Below, in pieces: positions 1-9,779 of a DNA stretch of 64,000 nt. Source of the stretch: UBA4479 sp963974935 (lineage in GTDB: Bacteria; Pseudomonadota; Alphaproteobacteria; Rhodospirillales; Casp-alpha2); the NCBI GenBank assembly GCA_963974935.1, contig CAXBEV010000002.1, positions 124,001 through 188,000 on the forward strand. The letters are read 5' to 3'. The stretch's first letter is position 1, and each line of letters opens with the position of its first letter. Below the pieces are notes generated by a model. It saw only the letters and a program-made list of their open reading frames with translations. It was not told the origin of the DNA and did not search any database. The position numbers and the translations under genes were made by a program.

Positions 1-1
1 C

Positions 2-2050
<2,049 letters not shown>

Positions 2051-2072
2051 GCCTTCTGCGATACGTGACGTA

Positions 2073-2107
2073 AAAGGGTGTCCGGCTCCGGCTGGATGCC
2101 CTTTTTC
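2073..2107 (+). terminator. Rho-independent terminator of acnA
   Basis: Arms AAGGGTGTCCGG and CTGGATGCCCTT pair over about 12 bases with some G-U pairs, and are followed by TTTTTCTTT. It lies 22 bases after the acnA stop, between acnA and the convergent membrane-protein gene, and overlaps the region where that gene ends. Confidence 0.7.
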
Positions 2108-2108
2108 T

Positions 2109-2924
2109 TTATGCGCTCCGCTGCCGCCACGCCCGGCTGATCCAGGCGAACGAAGACAGATAGGCGACTGCGGCGCCGTAGCCGAGCAGCGTACCCCAGA
2201 ACAGGCCCAGCGTCGGCAAGCCCCATGTGACAGCCCAACAAAACGAAATCACGCCGCCCAAGCCCAGCGGCACGTGCTTTAAGACCGCCGCGATTTCTTC
2301 GCCCCGGTACGTGATGTGAATGACCAAGATCAGCGGGTACAGGGTGATCGGAAACGCGGTCAGGATGCCGGTCCATTGCGGGCCGATGGCACTGGCCGCC
2401 GCACTGATGATGACGATGGCGGCTGTCGCCATCAAAGCCCGAAACATCAACACACCCCAGCCGAACCGCACCCGCATGACAATCGGTGTGTTCGGCAAAT
2501 ACGCCATCAGCTTTGACGTCACAATCAACAGCACGGCAATGGCCGGTAGCGATATGGTCAACGGAATTTGCGTTAGGCTGACCGCATAGGCGGCGACCGC
2601 GTAGCCCGCATTCGCCGCAATTGAGGGCGCGATGATCGCCTTGAGGCCGCCTTCGTTTCGGCGCGCCGCGACGGCACCATATATGAGGATGAACACCAGC
2701 GTCGTAAAAAAGCCCGGCACCATGTGGTGTGCGGCTTCGGCGGCAAACACCGGGCCTTGTTCGATACCGGTGAAGATAATCACCATGCCGGCGCCCAACG
2801 GCAGACCGGTCAGCAGTCCGGCCGCCCTCGGCCCGACACGTTCGGCGATCAACGACAGCGCCACGACGATGCCGATGGACACCACAGCTTTAGCCGCGAC
2901 CAGGGCGCCGACGGTCTCGATCAT
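2109..2924 (-). CDS. Integral membrane protein of unknown function (271 aa)
   Basis: Very hydrophobic protein with about eight predicted membrane segments. It starts with a helix containing AAKAVVSIGIVVALSLIAERVG and has the short pattern GLLTGLPLGAGMV near residue 40, repeated in looser form (WTGILTAFPITLYPLILV) near residue 190, which suggests an internal duplication of a four-helix unit. No catalytic motif is seen. The gene stands alone, convergent with acnA. It might be a small transporter or permease-like protein. I do not recognise the family and assign no function. Confidence 0.8.
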   Translation of the reverse strand: MIETVGALVAAKAVVSIGIVVALSLIAERVGPRAAGLLTGLPLGAGMVIIFTGIEQGPVFAAEAAHHMVPGFFTTLVFILIYGAVAARRNEGGLKAIIAPSIAANAGYAVAAYAVSLTQIPLTISLPAIAVLLIVTSKLMAYLPNTPIVMRVRFGWGVLMFRALMATAAIVIISAAASAIGPQWTGILTAFPITLYPLILVIHITYRGEEIAAVLKHVPLGLGGVISFCWAVTWGLPTLGLFWGTLLGYGAAVAYLSSFAWISRAWRQRSA

Positions 2925-3092
2925 CTGTCTCTCCGATTACAACTTGATAGTGATTTGGCCATGCATAGCGCATTCAAGGTCGGCTTAAAACGTCGATCAT
3001 GTGGAAAATTAACGGACATCTAGAGCCGCCACACGAAACCATCACCTCGTTGTGATTTGGCCGTGAGAGGGATTCTCGATAGGATTATAGAT

Positions 3093-3833
3093 ATGAAACG
3101 GATCGCTTACATTTTTTCTGTGTTCGTCGTTGCGCTGTTTGCGGCAACCGCGCATGCAGCAGATAAGCCGCAAGCTCAACCGCTGACGGTGGTTGAGCTT
3201 TATACCAGCCAGGGCTGCTCTTCATGCCCACCGGCGGATGCGTATCTCGGCAAACTGGCTGAGCGCGATGACATCCTGGCGCTGTCGTTGCATGTGGATT
3301 ACTGGGATTACATCGGCTGGAAAGATAAGTTCGCCCTCCCCGCCAACACGGTGCGCCAACGCGCCTATTCCCGCAACCTTGGCATGGGGTATGTTTATAC
3401 CCCGCAAATAGTGGTGCAAGGCATGGCCCATACCACAGGCTCGAACCGGGACAGCGTCGAAAACCTGATCCGCGACCTGCGGGGCGCCAAACGCTTAGAC
3501 GTCAACGTGACGCATAACGGCGACGCGCTGGACATCAAGATACCGGGCGGCACCTTCGAAGACGAAGACGCGCGCATTTTGGTCGCCGCATTTGATTCCA
3601 AACACGTGACAGAGGTGCAGCGCGGCGAGAACGCCGGCCAAGACTTGGCATATTACAACGTCGTCCGAGACATGGTCGAGATCGGCACATGGTCTGGCGA
3701 CGCACTGTCGCTCAAGGTGACAGAACAACAGATTGAAATGAATGGCCGTAACGGCTGTGCCGTTTTGGTGCAGTCGACCAAAACCGGGCGCATACTTGGC
3801 GCCGCGAAGATCATTTTTCAACCGCATTCCTGA
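3093..3833 (+). CDS. DUF1223 thioredoxin-like exported protein
   Basis: Secreted protein of about 246 aa with a clear signal peptide (MKRIAYIFSVFVVALFAATAHA, cleavage before ADK). The body begins VVELYTSQGCSSCPPADAYL, a thioredoxin-type CxxC close to the N-terminus, and carries VDYWDYIGWKDKFA and TPQIVVQG, all typical of DUF1223. The ATG at 3093 is preferred because it begins the signal peptide; an upstream in-frame start at 3057 would bury it. The role of the family is unknown; a periplasmic redox or copper-related job is possible but unproven. The gene is monocistronic and converges on the agmatinase gene through a strong hairpin. Confidence 0.9.
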   Translation: MKRIAYIFSVFVVALFAATAHAADKPQAQPLTVVELYTSQGCSSCPPADAYLGKLAERDDILALSLHVDYWDYIGWKDKFALPANTVRQRAYSRNLGMGYVYTPQIVVQGMAHTTGSNRDSVENLIRDLRGAKRLDVNVTHNGDALDIKIPGGTFEDEDARILVAAFDSKHVTEVQRGENAGQDLAYYNVVRDMVEIGTWSGDALSLKVTEQQIEMNGRNGCAVLVQSTKTGRILGAAKIIFQPHS

Positions 3834-3850
3834 GAGTACGTGTCTGACGG

Positions 3851-3884
3851 GGAGGTCCCGGGCGCACAGCGACCCGGGACCTCC
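3851..3884. terminator. Strong 12 bp hairpin between convergent genes
   Basis: Perfect inverted repeat GGAGGTCCCGGG / CCCGGGACCTCC with a 10-base loop, lying between the ends of the DUF1223 gene and the agmatinase gene. There is no long T run on either side, so it may be a bidirectional, partly Rho-assisted terminator or an mRNA 3'-end stabiliser. Confidence 0.6.
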
Positions 3885-3896
3885 TCCTCTCAGCGC

Positions 3897-4880
3897 TTAT
3901 TTGCGCCCTAGCCTCTCGACCCGCTCAGCCATCAAGCACAAAATCTCAAACATCAACGTGACCGCCACCAACGCGGTATTACCCGACATATCGAACGGCG
4001 GCGAGACTTCGACCACGTCAGCGCCGACGATGTCCAAGCCGCGAAGGCCGCGCAGCATCACCTGCGCATCGTGAGTAGTATAGCCGCCGATCTCGGGCGT
4101 GCCGGTGCCGGGCGCGTACACTGGGTCCAGGCCGTCCACATCAAAACTCACATAACACGGACCGCCACCGATCACGCGACGCGCTTCGGCGGCGACTTTT
4201 TCCGGGCCCAGATCAAAATATTCCTCGATCTCGATCACACGGATACCCTGTTCCAAGCCCCAGTCTTTATCTTCAGGCGTATAAAGCGCACCCCGAATAC
4301 CGATTTGGATAACGCGCTTGGGGTCCAGCAGGCCCTCTTCGATGGCGCGGCGGAACGGGGTCCCATGGGTGTATTCATGTCCGCCGAAATAACGGTCCCA
4401 GGTATCGGTATGCGCATCGAAGTGCACCATGCCGAGCGGCTGGCCCGGCGCGGCAATGCCGCGCATCACCGGCAACGTAATCAGGTGATCGCCCCCCGCC
4501 GTCAGCGGCATGATGCCTGCAGCTTTCAGGTCGGCGTAAAACGCCCCTACGCGCTGTAACGTGTCCAACAAATCCACCGGGTTCACCGAGGTATCGCCCA
4601 AGTCCGCACAACTCGCGATGTTGAACGGCATCGTGCCGGTCACATGATGAACGTTTCGCATCATCGTTGAGAGATCCCGCATCTGACGCGGCCCGTGCCG
4701 TGCGCCCGGACGGTTCGTGGTCCCGCCGTCCCACGGCACGCCGATCAGGCCGATGTCGACCTCGGCGGCAGCGGTCTCAAGGTCAACGTGGGGCAAACGC
4801 ATGAACGTCGGAATGCCGGCGAAGCGCGGCAGGTCTGCGCCCGAACGCGGGCGATAAAAGGCGTGTTTGGCGTCGCTCAT
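3897..4880 (-). CDS. speB: Agmatinase / arginase-family ureohydrolase
   Basis: Mn-dependent ureohydrolase of 327 aa that releases urea from a guanidino compound. The binuclear manganese ligands are visible in order: GGDHL, HFDAHTDTWD and SFDVDGLDPVYAPGTGTPEIGG. The N-terminus with DIGLIGVPWDGGTTNRPGARHGPRQMR fits the agmatinase/guanidinobutyrase branch, not true arginase. Agmatine (giving putrescine) is the default substrate, but 4-guanidinobutyrate or another guanidino acid cannot be excluded from sequence. It is not in an obvious polyamine operon, and its promoter lies in the 150-base gap shared with the next, divergent gene. Confidence 0.88.
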   Translation of the reverse strand: MSDAKHAFYRPRSGADLPRFAGIPTFMRLPHVDLETAAAEVDIGLIGVPWDGGTTNRPGARHGPRQMRDLSTMMRNVHHVTGTMPFNIASCADLGDTSVNPVDLLDTLQRVGAFYADLKAAGIMPLTAGGDHLITLPVMRGIAAPGQPLGMVHFDAHTDTWDRYFGGHEYTHGTPFRRAIEEGLLDPKRVIQIGIRGALYTPEDKDWGLEQGIRVIEIEEYFDLGPEKVAAEARRVIGGGPCYVSFDVDGLDPVYAPGTGTPEIGGYTTHDAQVMLRGLRGLDIVGADVVEVSPPFDMSGNTALVAVTLMFEILCLMAERVERLGRK

Positions 4881-5032
4881 GATTCCTCGCAGTGGTTGCG
4901 GTTATGCACCTGAGACTAGGGCATCTAAACGCGACGGTAAAAGGGTCAAACCATCGTCACATTGCTGACACGCTTGAAACGTATACACAGCCTGCGAGCC
5001 GAACCCCGAACGTATGCTTAAAGGAGACCTTC

Positions 5033-5215
5033 ATGTCCCGCCCCTATCCGTTCCCCGCCGAAGCCGGCATTGAGCCCAGCCTCAACGAACTGCTGAACGA
5101 TCCTTTGATGCATAAGATACTGGCGCGGGACGGACTGACCATCAGCGACGTGACCGACGTGGTACGCCGATGGCAGCTTCAACATATCGCACAATCGCCC
5201 CGAGTAGCGGCTTAA
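5033..5215 (+). CDS. Small conserved-looking protein (60 aa), upstream of EncFtn
   Basis: A 60-residue soluble protein starting MSRPYPFPAEAGIEPSL and containing LLNDPLMHKILARDG, with an excellent ribosome site (AAGGAG, 6 bases before the ATG). Coding bias and the strong SD argue it is real although short; in-frame starts further upstream are unneeded. It is followed 82 bases later by the ferritin-like gene, itself preceded by its own AGGAG, so the two may be co-transcribed. The function is unknown. The helical C-terminal half (ISDVTDVVRRWQLQHI) could be a DNA- or protein-binding helix, but this is speculative. Confidence 0.75.
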   Translation: MSRPYPFPAEAGIEPSLNELLNDPLMHKILARDGLTISDVTDVVRRWQLQHIAQSPRVAA

Positions 5216-5297
5216 GATCGCCCGACCGGTTGCAGGTCCGGGCGCCGATCACCATAATAATTACGAGGGAAACCATCGTTTTAGGAGACAACGATCT

Positions 5298-5588
5298 ATG
5301 GCCAGCGACAATCTGCACGCACCACGCGAACGTCTGAGCAAAGAAACGCTCGAACTTCATCACGCCATCGTTTCATTGATGGAAGAGATGGAGGCCGTCG
5401 ACTGGTACCGCCAGCGCGCCGACGACTGTGAAAACGAAGAGCTCAAAGAAATCCTGCTGCACAACATGCGCGAAGAAATGGAACATGCCTGCATGGTCCT
5501 GGAATGGATGCGCCGTAACAACGAAGACTTCGCCGGCCAGCTCAAAGAATGGCTGTATAAAGAAGGCCCGATCACGGGCGGGCATTAA
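5298..5588 (+). CDS. EncFtn-type ferritin-like ferroxidase, without encapsulin tag
   Basis: 96-residue two-helix ferritin-like protein of the encapsulated-ferritin family first characterised from Rhodospirillum rubrum. Visible iron-site residues are E29, E30, E32, W36, Y37 (in MEEMEAVDWY) and E59, E60, H63 (in HNMREEMEHACMVLEW). These match the family's ferroxidase glutamates and histidine with a two-residue offset. It would form dimers or annular decamers and oxidise Fe(II). The chain ends KEGPITGGH, directly after the ferritin fold, so the C-terminal extension with an encapsulin-docking peptide (LTVGSLRR-like) is absent, and no encapsulin gene is nearby. SD AGGAG sits 10 bases before the ATG. 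Confidence 0.9.
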   Translation: MASDNLHAPRERLSKETLELHHAIVSLMEEMEAVDWYRQRADDCENEELKEILLHNMREEMEHACMVLEWMRRNNEDFAGQLKEWLYKEGPITGGH

Positions 5589-5605
5589 ACTACCAAGCCC
5601 CGCAC

Positions 5606-5636
5606 AAAAAAAGGCCAGCATGATGCCGGCCTTTTT
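5606..5636. terminator. Bidirectional terminator
   Basis: AAAAAAAGGCCaGC / GCcGGCCTTTTT hairpin with loop ATGAT, between the convergent EncFtn and DJ-1/PfpI genes. It carries a T run on the plus side and, because of the A run, also on the minus side, so it can serve both genes. Confidence 0.85.
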
Positions 5637-5655
5637 CGTGACGTGATCGCGACGG

Positions 5656-6372
5656 TTACGCGGCTTTTTTGCGGCGTGCCTCGATAGCGGTCAAAACTGC
5701 GTCGGCGAGCGGGGCTGCAGACATCGGGTTTTGGCCGGTGATCAAGTTGCCGTCGACGACGACTTTCGGCGTGAAGTTTTCGCCGCCTTCGAACTCGGCA
5801 CCCAACTCACGGAGTTTGGCTTCGAGCAGGAACGGCACAACCGTCTCAAGCTCGACCGCGTGCTCTTCGGCATCCGTGAAGCTGTTCACCTTGCGGCCTT
5901 TGACGACGGGCGTGCCGTCGGCATAGATGGCCGCAATCAGACCCGCCGGGCCGTGGCAGACAGCAGCGACAGGGATATCACATTCCATCGCATCGACAAT
6001 AAGTTGGCCAAGGCGTTCGTTTTCCGGCAGATCCCACATGGTGCCGTGGCCACCTGGCAGATAGATCGCCTCGTAGTCTTCGGCGTTCACATGTTCGATC
6101 CGTTTGGTGACCTGCACCTTGGTCAACGCGTCCATATCCGCGACGAAACGGTTGACGCTGGCCGGGCGGTCGGCCTCGGTCTCGGCGTAGCTGTTCGGGT
6201 CATACGGAATCATGCCGCCTTCGGGCGAGGCGAAATCGACGCGGTAGCCGGCGTCGGTAAAGGCAAAATACGGGGTCGCCAACTCCTCGTAATGAAAGCC
6301 GGTCTTTTTGCCGGTCTCGCCGAGATCGGCGTGCGAGGTTGCGATAATGAGAATACGTTTGCTGTCAGCCAT
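5656..6372 (-). CDS. DJ-1/PfpI superfamily protein (glyoxalase III-like)
   Basis: About 238 aa, class I glutamine-amidotransferase fold. The nucleophile elbow is AAVCHGPAGL with the reactive cysteine followed by histidine, and LPGGHGTMWDLP precedes it as in Hsp31/HchA-like members. Such proteins act as glutathione-independent glyoxalases or general carbonyl-stress proteins; which applies here is not decided. The start at 6372 (MADSKRILIIATS) is chosen because AAAAAGGAG lies just upstream; the longer in-frame start at 6399 has no ribosome site. The gene is separate from the EncFtn gene and reads toward it. Confidence 0.87.
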   Translation of the reverse strand: MADSKRILIIATSHADLGETGKKTGFHYEELATPYFAFTDAGYRVDFASPEGGMIPYDPNSYAETEADRPASVNRFVADMDALTKVQVTKRIEHVNAEDYEAIYLPGGHGTMWDLPENERLGQLIVDAMECDIPVAAVCHGPAGLIAAIYADGTPVVKGRKVNSFTDAEEHAVELETVVPFLLEAKLRELGAEFEGGENFTPKVVVDGNLITGQNPMSAAPLADAVLTAIEARRKKAA

Positions 6373-6786
6373 GCGCTGGAGCTCCTTTTTCCTGGTCACA
6401 TTTTTCTGGGTACACTGCAGGTAAGCCCGCGCGCGCAGATGTAAAGACCCCGCGCCGGAATTTCCCGCGAAAATGAACGGTTTGGTGAGAAGAAACCCAG
6501 TTCCTTCAAAAACCGGTAGTCACTATAGCATCCATTTACAGGTTCGTCACGACAAGCCGGATGCAAAAGGTTTAGCGTCCCCCCCCGGGAGGGACGAGCC
6601 CCGGCAACAAGTTTAAACAGGAAGGTTTTACGTCTGGGAAGCACAGATAGTCGGCTTCCAGCCAAGAGCAGACCATCCACCATTGAGTCGCCATGTATTG
6701 GTCTGGGCTACAAACGATCGAACCAAGTGCTATGATTTGGTCAGCTTTTCACATAGAGTTCAACGGTAGAGATAGGGGAAAAACCG
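6373..6786. other. 414 bp gap without a credible protein gene
   Basis: This gap carries the promoter region of the DJ-1/PfpI gene (minus strand), a G/C-run hairpin (GTCCC / GGGAC around 6577-6595), repeat copy A at 6610-6639 and the leader of the next gene. A 95-codon open frame on the minus strand (6396-6683) has arginine-rich, protein-unlike composition and I do not accept it as a gene. Base composition becomes more AT-rich from about 6660 onward, where the accessory island begins. Confidence 0.6.
6610..6639 (-). repeat. Direct repeat copy A (30 bp), left flank of island
   Basis: The segment AGTTTAAACAGGAAGG then TTTTACGTCTGGGA recurs at 9750-9779 with only two differences out of 30, in the same orientation. 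The two copies are 3.1 kb apart and bracket the solute-binding protein / hemerythrin-kinase genes. Read on the minus strand it contains ACCTTCC followed by TGTTTAAACT; copy B has ACCTCCC there, like anti-Shine-Dalgarno loops of alphaproteobacterial small RNAs. Confidence 0.75.
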
Positions 6787-7542
6787 TTGGCCGCTCAGCG
6801 TTACAAACAAATTATATTAACTGCCTTCCTGATATTGGTAGCGCTTGCTCGGGCTGCCCCGGCTTTCGCTGAAACGCTTTCAATCAACACTACGTCGCCA
6901 CCTCCCCTGGCTAAAAGTGACGGCAATGGTTATCAGGACCGGATTGCACATGAAGTCTTTCGACGTCTCGGCTTCGATATCACCATAAACATTCTTCCTG
7001 GCGAACGTTCCTTACGGAACCTTGACCAAGGTATCGACGATGCGACATTGGTTCGTATTCGGGGTATGGAGAACACATATCCAAACGTGGTTCTGGTGCC
7101 CGAGAAAGTCATGGATTGGACTTTTGTAGCCTTCATCTCAGATCCAAGTCTCAAAGTAACAAAGTGGGAGGACCTCTCGGGCAAAAGCATTGCATTCATG
7201 AATGGTTGGAAGATTTTCGAGGCCAATGCAAAAAAAGCATCCGACGTAACGACAACGAGCAATCCGGAAATCTTATTTGGCCTCCTTGCGAAAGGTCGAA
7301 CTAAAATTGTTCTTTTCGAGCAGTGGTCCGGCCTACAATTGATCAATGATTTAAGATTAGACGATGTCATGATGCAGGAACCGCCGCTCGCTGTTCGAGA
7401 GATGTTCATGTATGTCCACAAACGTCATGCAGCACTTGTTCCAGCGCTGGCAGAGGCCTTAGCTGCAATGAAGCATGTTGGGGCTTACAAGAAAATCTAC
7501 AACGAAACCCTTGGCCAACTATTAGCAGCGAAAGCTAATTGA
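6787..7542 (+). CDS. Periplasmic solute-binding protein coupled to a histidine kinase
   Basis: 251 aa. An N-terminal signal peptide (ILTAFLILVALARAAPAFA) precedes a family-3-like bilobed binding fold: ETLSINTTSPPPLAKSDGNGYQDRIAHEVF, a WEDLSGKSIAF hinge-proximal segment and a C-terminal AALVPALAEALAAMK helix. No transporter permease or ATPase is near. Instead its stop codon overlaps the start of the kinase gene (TTGA), so the two are translated together. This suggests the protein senses a small molecule in the periplasm and presents it to the kinase, as TorT does for TorS. The start is TTG with AGGGGAA a few bases upstream. Codon use is AT-richer than the flanking core genes. The ligand is unknown. 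Confidence 0.82.
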   Translation: MAAQRYKQIILTAFLILVALARAAPAFAETLSINTTSPPPLAKSDGNGYQDRIAHEVFRRLGFDITINILPGERSLRNLDQGIDDATLVRIRGMENTYPNVVLVPEKVMDWTFVAFISDPSLKVTKWEDLSGKSIAFMNGWKIFEANAKKASDVTTTSNPEILFGLLAKGRTKIVLFEQWSGLQLINDLRLDDVMMQEPPLAVREMFMYVHKRHAALVPALAEALAAMKHVGAYKKIYNETLGQLLAAKAN

Positions 7543-9506
7543 TTTTGTTGCGCTTTTTTGCCACGCCAAGGTCGCTCTCTCGAAGGTTCGTACTGTTGGT
7601 TGTTGGCGCAAGCACGCTGATAACGATTGTCACGACTTCTATCCAGCTATACTCGGATTATAAGAGCGATCTCGCCTCTATAGATCAATCCTTCGCTTCA
7701 ATAAGAATTTCACATCTACCCTCCCTTATACAAGACGTATGGACTGCGGACGATACGCTTATCCATACTCAACTTAACGGCTTGGTCACTCTACGCGATA
7801 TCACATTCATTGCGATCGAGGAAAATGGGAAAATCTCTTGGATGGCGGGCAAAAGAGAGGAGGGCGACGTTGTTGAAGAGCACATAGCCCTGATCCGCGA
7901 GTATCAAGGTAAAGATATAACCATTGGCAATCTAATTGTGCAGGCAGACCTTGATGCCGTTTATCAACGGCTCTTAGACAAACTGCTTATCGTGCTTGCA
8001 ACCAATGCCTTAAAAACGTTTTTGATTTCTATTTTTATTCTAATCATCTTCCATCAACTCATCGGCAAGCGATTGATGACGATTTCGCAATTCTTGAAGT
8101 CCGATCACCCCCGCTCCTTAGAGGTAGAATCTTTGGTCACAAAAGTGGCTGAGCCTCAAGATAAACCTGATGAGATCGACAAGCTAGTTGGGGCGGTTTT
8201 AAATCATCGTCAGACGATCCATAAAGCTTATCAGGAAATGAATGCAGCAAACCAAAAGCTCGATCAACTGAACGCAGAACTGGCGGAGCAGAATAGCGTT
8301 CTTAGTGACGAAATCGGGCAGCACAAAGTGACGTCAGAAGCGTTGGTCAAGGCTAAATCAGCGGCCGATGAACTGAGTAGAGTTAAGTCGGAGTTCTTAG
8401 CCAGCATGAGTCATGAGCTACGGACACCGCTGAATGCTATTCTAGGTTATGGTCAAATGCTGGAACTCAATATGGATAAGACATTAAGCGAGGCACAATC
8501 AGAATACGTATCTCACGTGATTGAAGGAGGATATCAGCTTCTTCACTTGGTGAATGACATTCTCGACCTAGCCAAGATTGAGGCAAATCGCGTTGACCTT
8601 GATCTCTCAGATTTCGACCCCCTGCCTTTGATCCAGCGTTGCATCAGTCAGATATTTCCATTGGCTGAACCAGCCGGCGTAACGATCAAGCTGGAAACAG
8701 AAAATAGAACTCCTCAACTTGTTCGCAGTGATGCGGCTAGATTACGCCAGGTGCTCACAAACTTGCTCAGTAACGCGGTAAAATACAATCACGCTGGTGG
8801 TTCGGTTATCGTTCGAGTAAACACGATCCATGATGACTACGTTAGAGTCATGGTTATCGACTCCGGTCATGGTATTCCGAAGCAAAAACAATCTAACGTC
8901 TTCAAGCTATTCCATCGAGCAGTAGCGGATGCAGCGGTCGCCACTGATGGCATGGGGATTGGACTTGCGGTTTCAAAGATGTTGGTGGAGAGACTCGGAG
9001 GCCGAATTAGCTTTATTAGCGAGGAAGGCAGTGGCAGCAGCTTCTGGGTTGATATCCCGCTAGCTAAAAATACTACCGTCTTAATCTGGACCGACGATCT
9101 TCGTGTAGGTGTCGATGCCATTGATAGTGATCACCAGGGAATTTTTGCGCTGATAAATGAAATTTCCAGGGAGAATATCCGTACACGAGAACTACAAGGC
9201 ATCGTCGACAGGATGATATCATATACATCGTATCACTTCCGGCGCGAAGAATTGATCATGGAGGTATGTGGCTATCCTGACTTGATTCAGCATAAGGCAT
9301 TACACCGGAAACTGGAGGCTTACATCAAGGGCCTCAAATCAAAATGGGAAAAGTCCAATGATGCGACTATCCTTACCGAACTTCGAAAGTTCTTAAGAGA
9401 ATGGTGGATATCTCATATTCTGGATGTCGATACGAAAATCAAACAACATGCCACCGGCAAAGAGCACGAAATAACCATGGCACTTCAAGTGTTGGCGAAG
9501 AACTAG
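7539..9506 (+). CDS. Histidine kinase with C-terminal hemerythrin domain
   Basis: 655 aa membrane sensor kinase. Layout: TM1 about 17-37, periplasmic sensor about 38-148, TM2 about 149-172, linker and coiled coil about 215-285, HisKA with phosphorylated H292 in SMSHELRTPLNAILG, HATPase with NAVKYNH, DSGHGIP and GMGIGLA boxes, then a hemerythrin domain from about 515. The hemerythrin part keeps all seven di-iron ligands: H in DSDHQ, H and E in YHFRREE, H and H in HKALH, H and D in SHILDVD. It may sense O2, NO or redox state in the cytoplasm while the coupled binding protein reports a periplasmic ligand. It has no receiver domain and no response regulator gene nearby. TTG start, 4-base overlap with the gene upstream. 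Confidence 0.93.
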   Translation: MILLRFFATPRSLSRRFVLLVVGASTLITIVTTSIQLYSDYKSDLASIDQSFASIRISHLPSLIQDVWTADDTLIHTQLNGLVTLRDITFIAIEENGKISWMAGKREEGDVVEEHIALIREYQGKDITIGNLIVQADLDAVYQRLLDKLLIVLATNALKTFLISIFILIIFHQLIGKRLMTISQFLKSDHPRSLEVESLVTKVAEPQDKPDEIDKLVGAVLNHRQTIHKAYQEMNAANQKLDQLNAELAEQNSVLSDEIGQHKVTSEALVKAKSAADELSRVKSEFLASMSHELRTPLNAILGYGQMLELNMDKTLSEAQSEYVSHVIEGGYQLLHLVNDILDLAKIEANRVDLDLSDFDPLPLIQRCISQIFPLAEPAGVTIKLETENRTPQLVRSDAARLRQVLTNLLSNAVKYNHAGGSVIVRVNTIHDDYVRVMVIDSGHGIPKQKQSNVFKLFHRAVADAAVATDGMGIGLAVSKMLVERLGGRISFISEEGSGSSFWVDIPLAKNTTVLIWTDDLRVGVDAIDSDHQGIFALINEISRENIRTRELQGIVDRMISYTSYHFRREELIMEVCGYPDLIQHKALHRKLEAYIKGLKSKWEKSNDATILTELRKFLREWWISHILDVDTKIKQHATGKEHEITMALQVLAKN

Positions 9507-9520
9507 CGTGCTCGCTTCGG

Positions 9521-9709
9521 GTCGATTTTGTTGAAAAACTCTTCTCTTGAGATCGGGCCTTTCCCCTGATTCAATTTCTTAGAATTGATCAAGGAGACAG
9601 ACCGATGATGGGCGAGCGGATGACAGGACAAGAGGCTTTATTTTACGGTTTCAGGTCAACACTCCCAAACCAAACGAAGCAGCCCAACTTGATTGAATTT
9701 ATTAAGTAA
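9521..9709 (+). pseudogene. Remnant of an IS1182/IS5-like insertion sequence
   Basis: GATTTTGTTGAAAAACTC at 9524-9541 looks like the terminal inverted repeat of this IS type. It is followed by a leader, an SD (AAGGAGACAG) and ATG at 9605 starting MMGERMTGQEALFYGF, which matches the conserved N-terminus of these transposases. Homology stops after about 16 residues; the frame continues as unrelated residues and ends at 9709, so only the left tip of the element survives. It lies just downstream of the kinase gene and inside the repeat-bracketed island. Confidence 0.75.
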
Positions 9710-9715
9710 CTGTTC

Positions 9716-9748
9716 AAAAAAAAGCCTCCGAGAACAAGTCTCGGAGGC
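9716..9748 (-). terminator. Strong Rho-independent terminator on the minus strand
   Basis: Perfect 10 bp stem GCCTCCGAGA / TCTCGGAGGC with a 5-base loop; on the minus strand it is followed by eight T residues (A run at 9716-9723). No protein gene on the minus strand ends here, so it probably ends a small RNA transcribed from about 9850 downwards. Confidence 0.88.
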
Positions 9749-9749
9749 G

Positions 9750-9779
9750 AGTTTAAACAGGGAGGTTTCACGTCTGGGA
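9750..9779 (-). repeat. Direct repeat copy B (30 bp), right flank of island
   Basis: AGTTTAAACAGGGAGG then TTTCACGTCTGGGA, 28 of 30 identical to copy A at 6610-6639, same orientation. It sits immediately next to the minus-strand terminator and marks the right edge of the AT-richer island. Confidence 0.75.

Noticed and set aside
6396..6683. 95-codon minus-strand frame across repeat copy A
   Set aside because: Protein-unlike composition; its only recurring part is the 30 bp repeat, which is better explained as RNA or DNA element.
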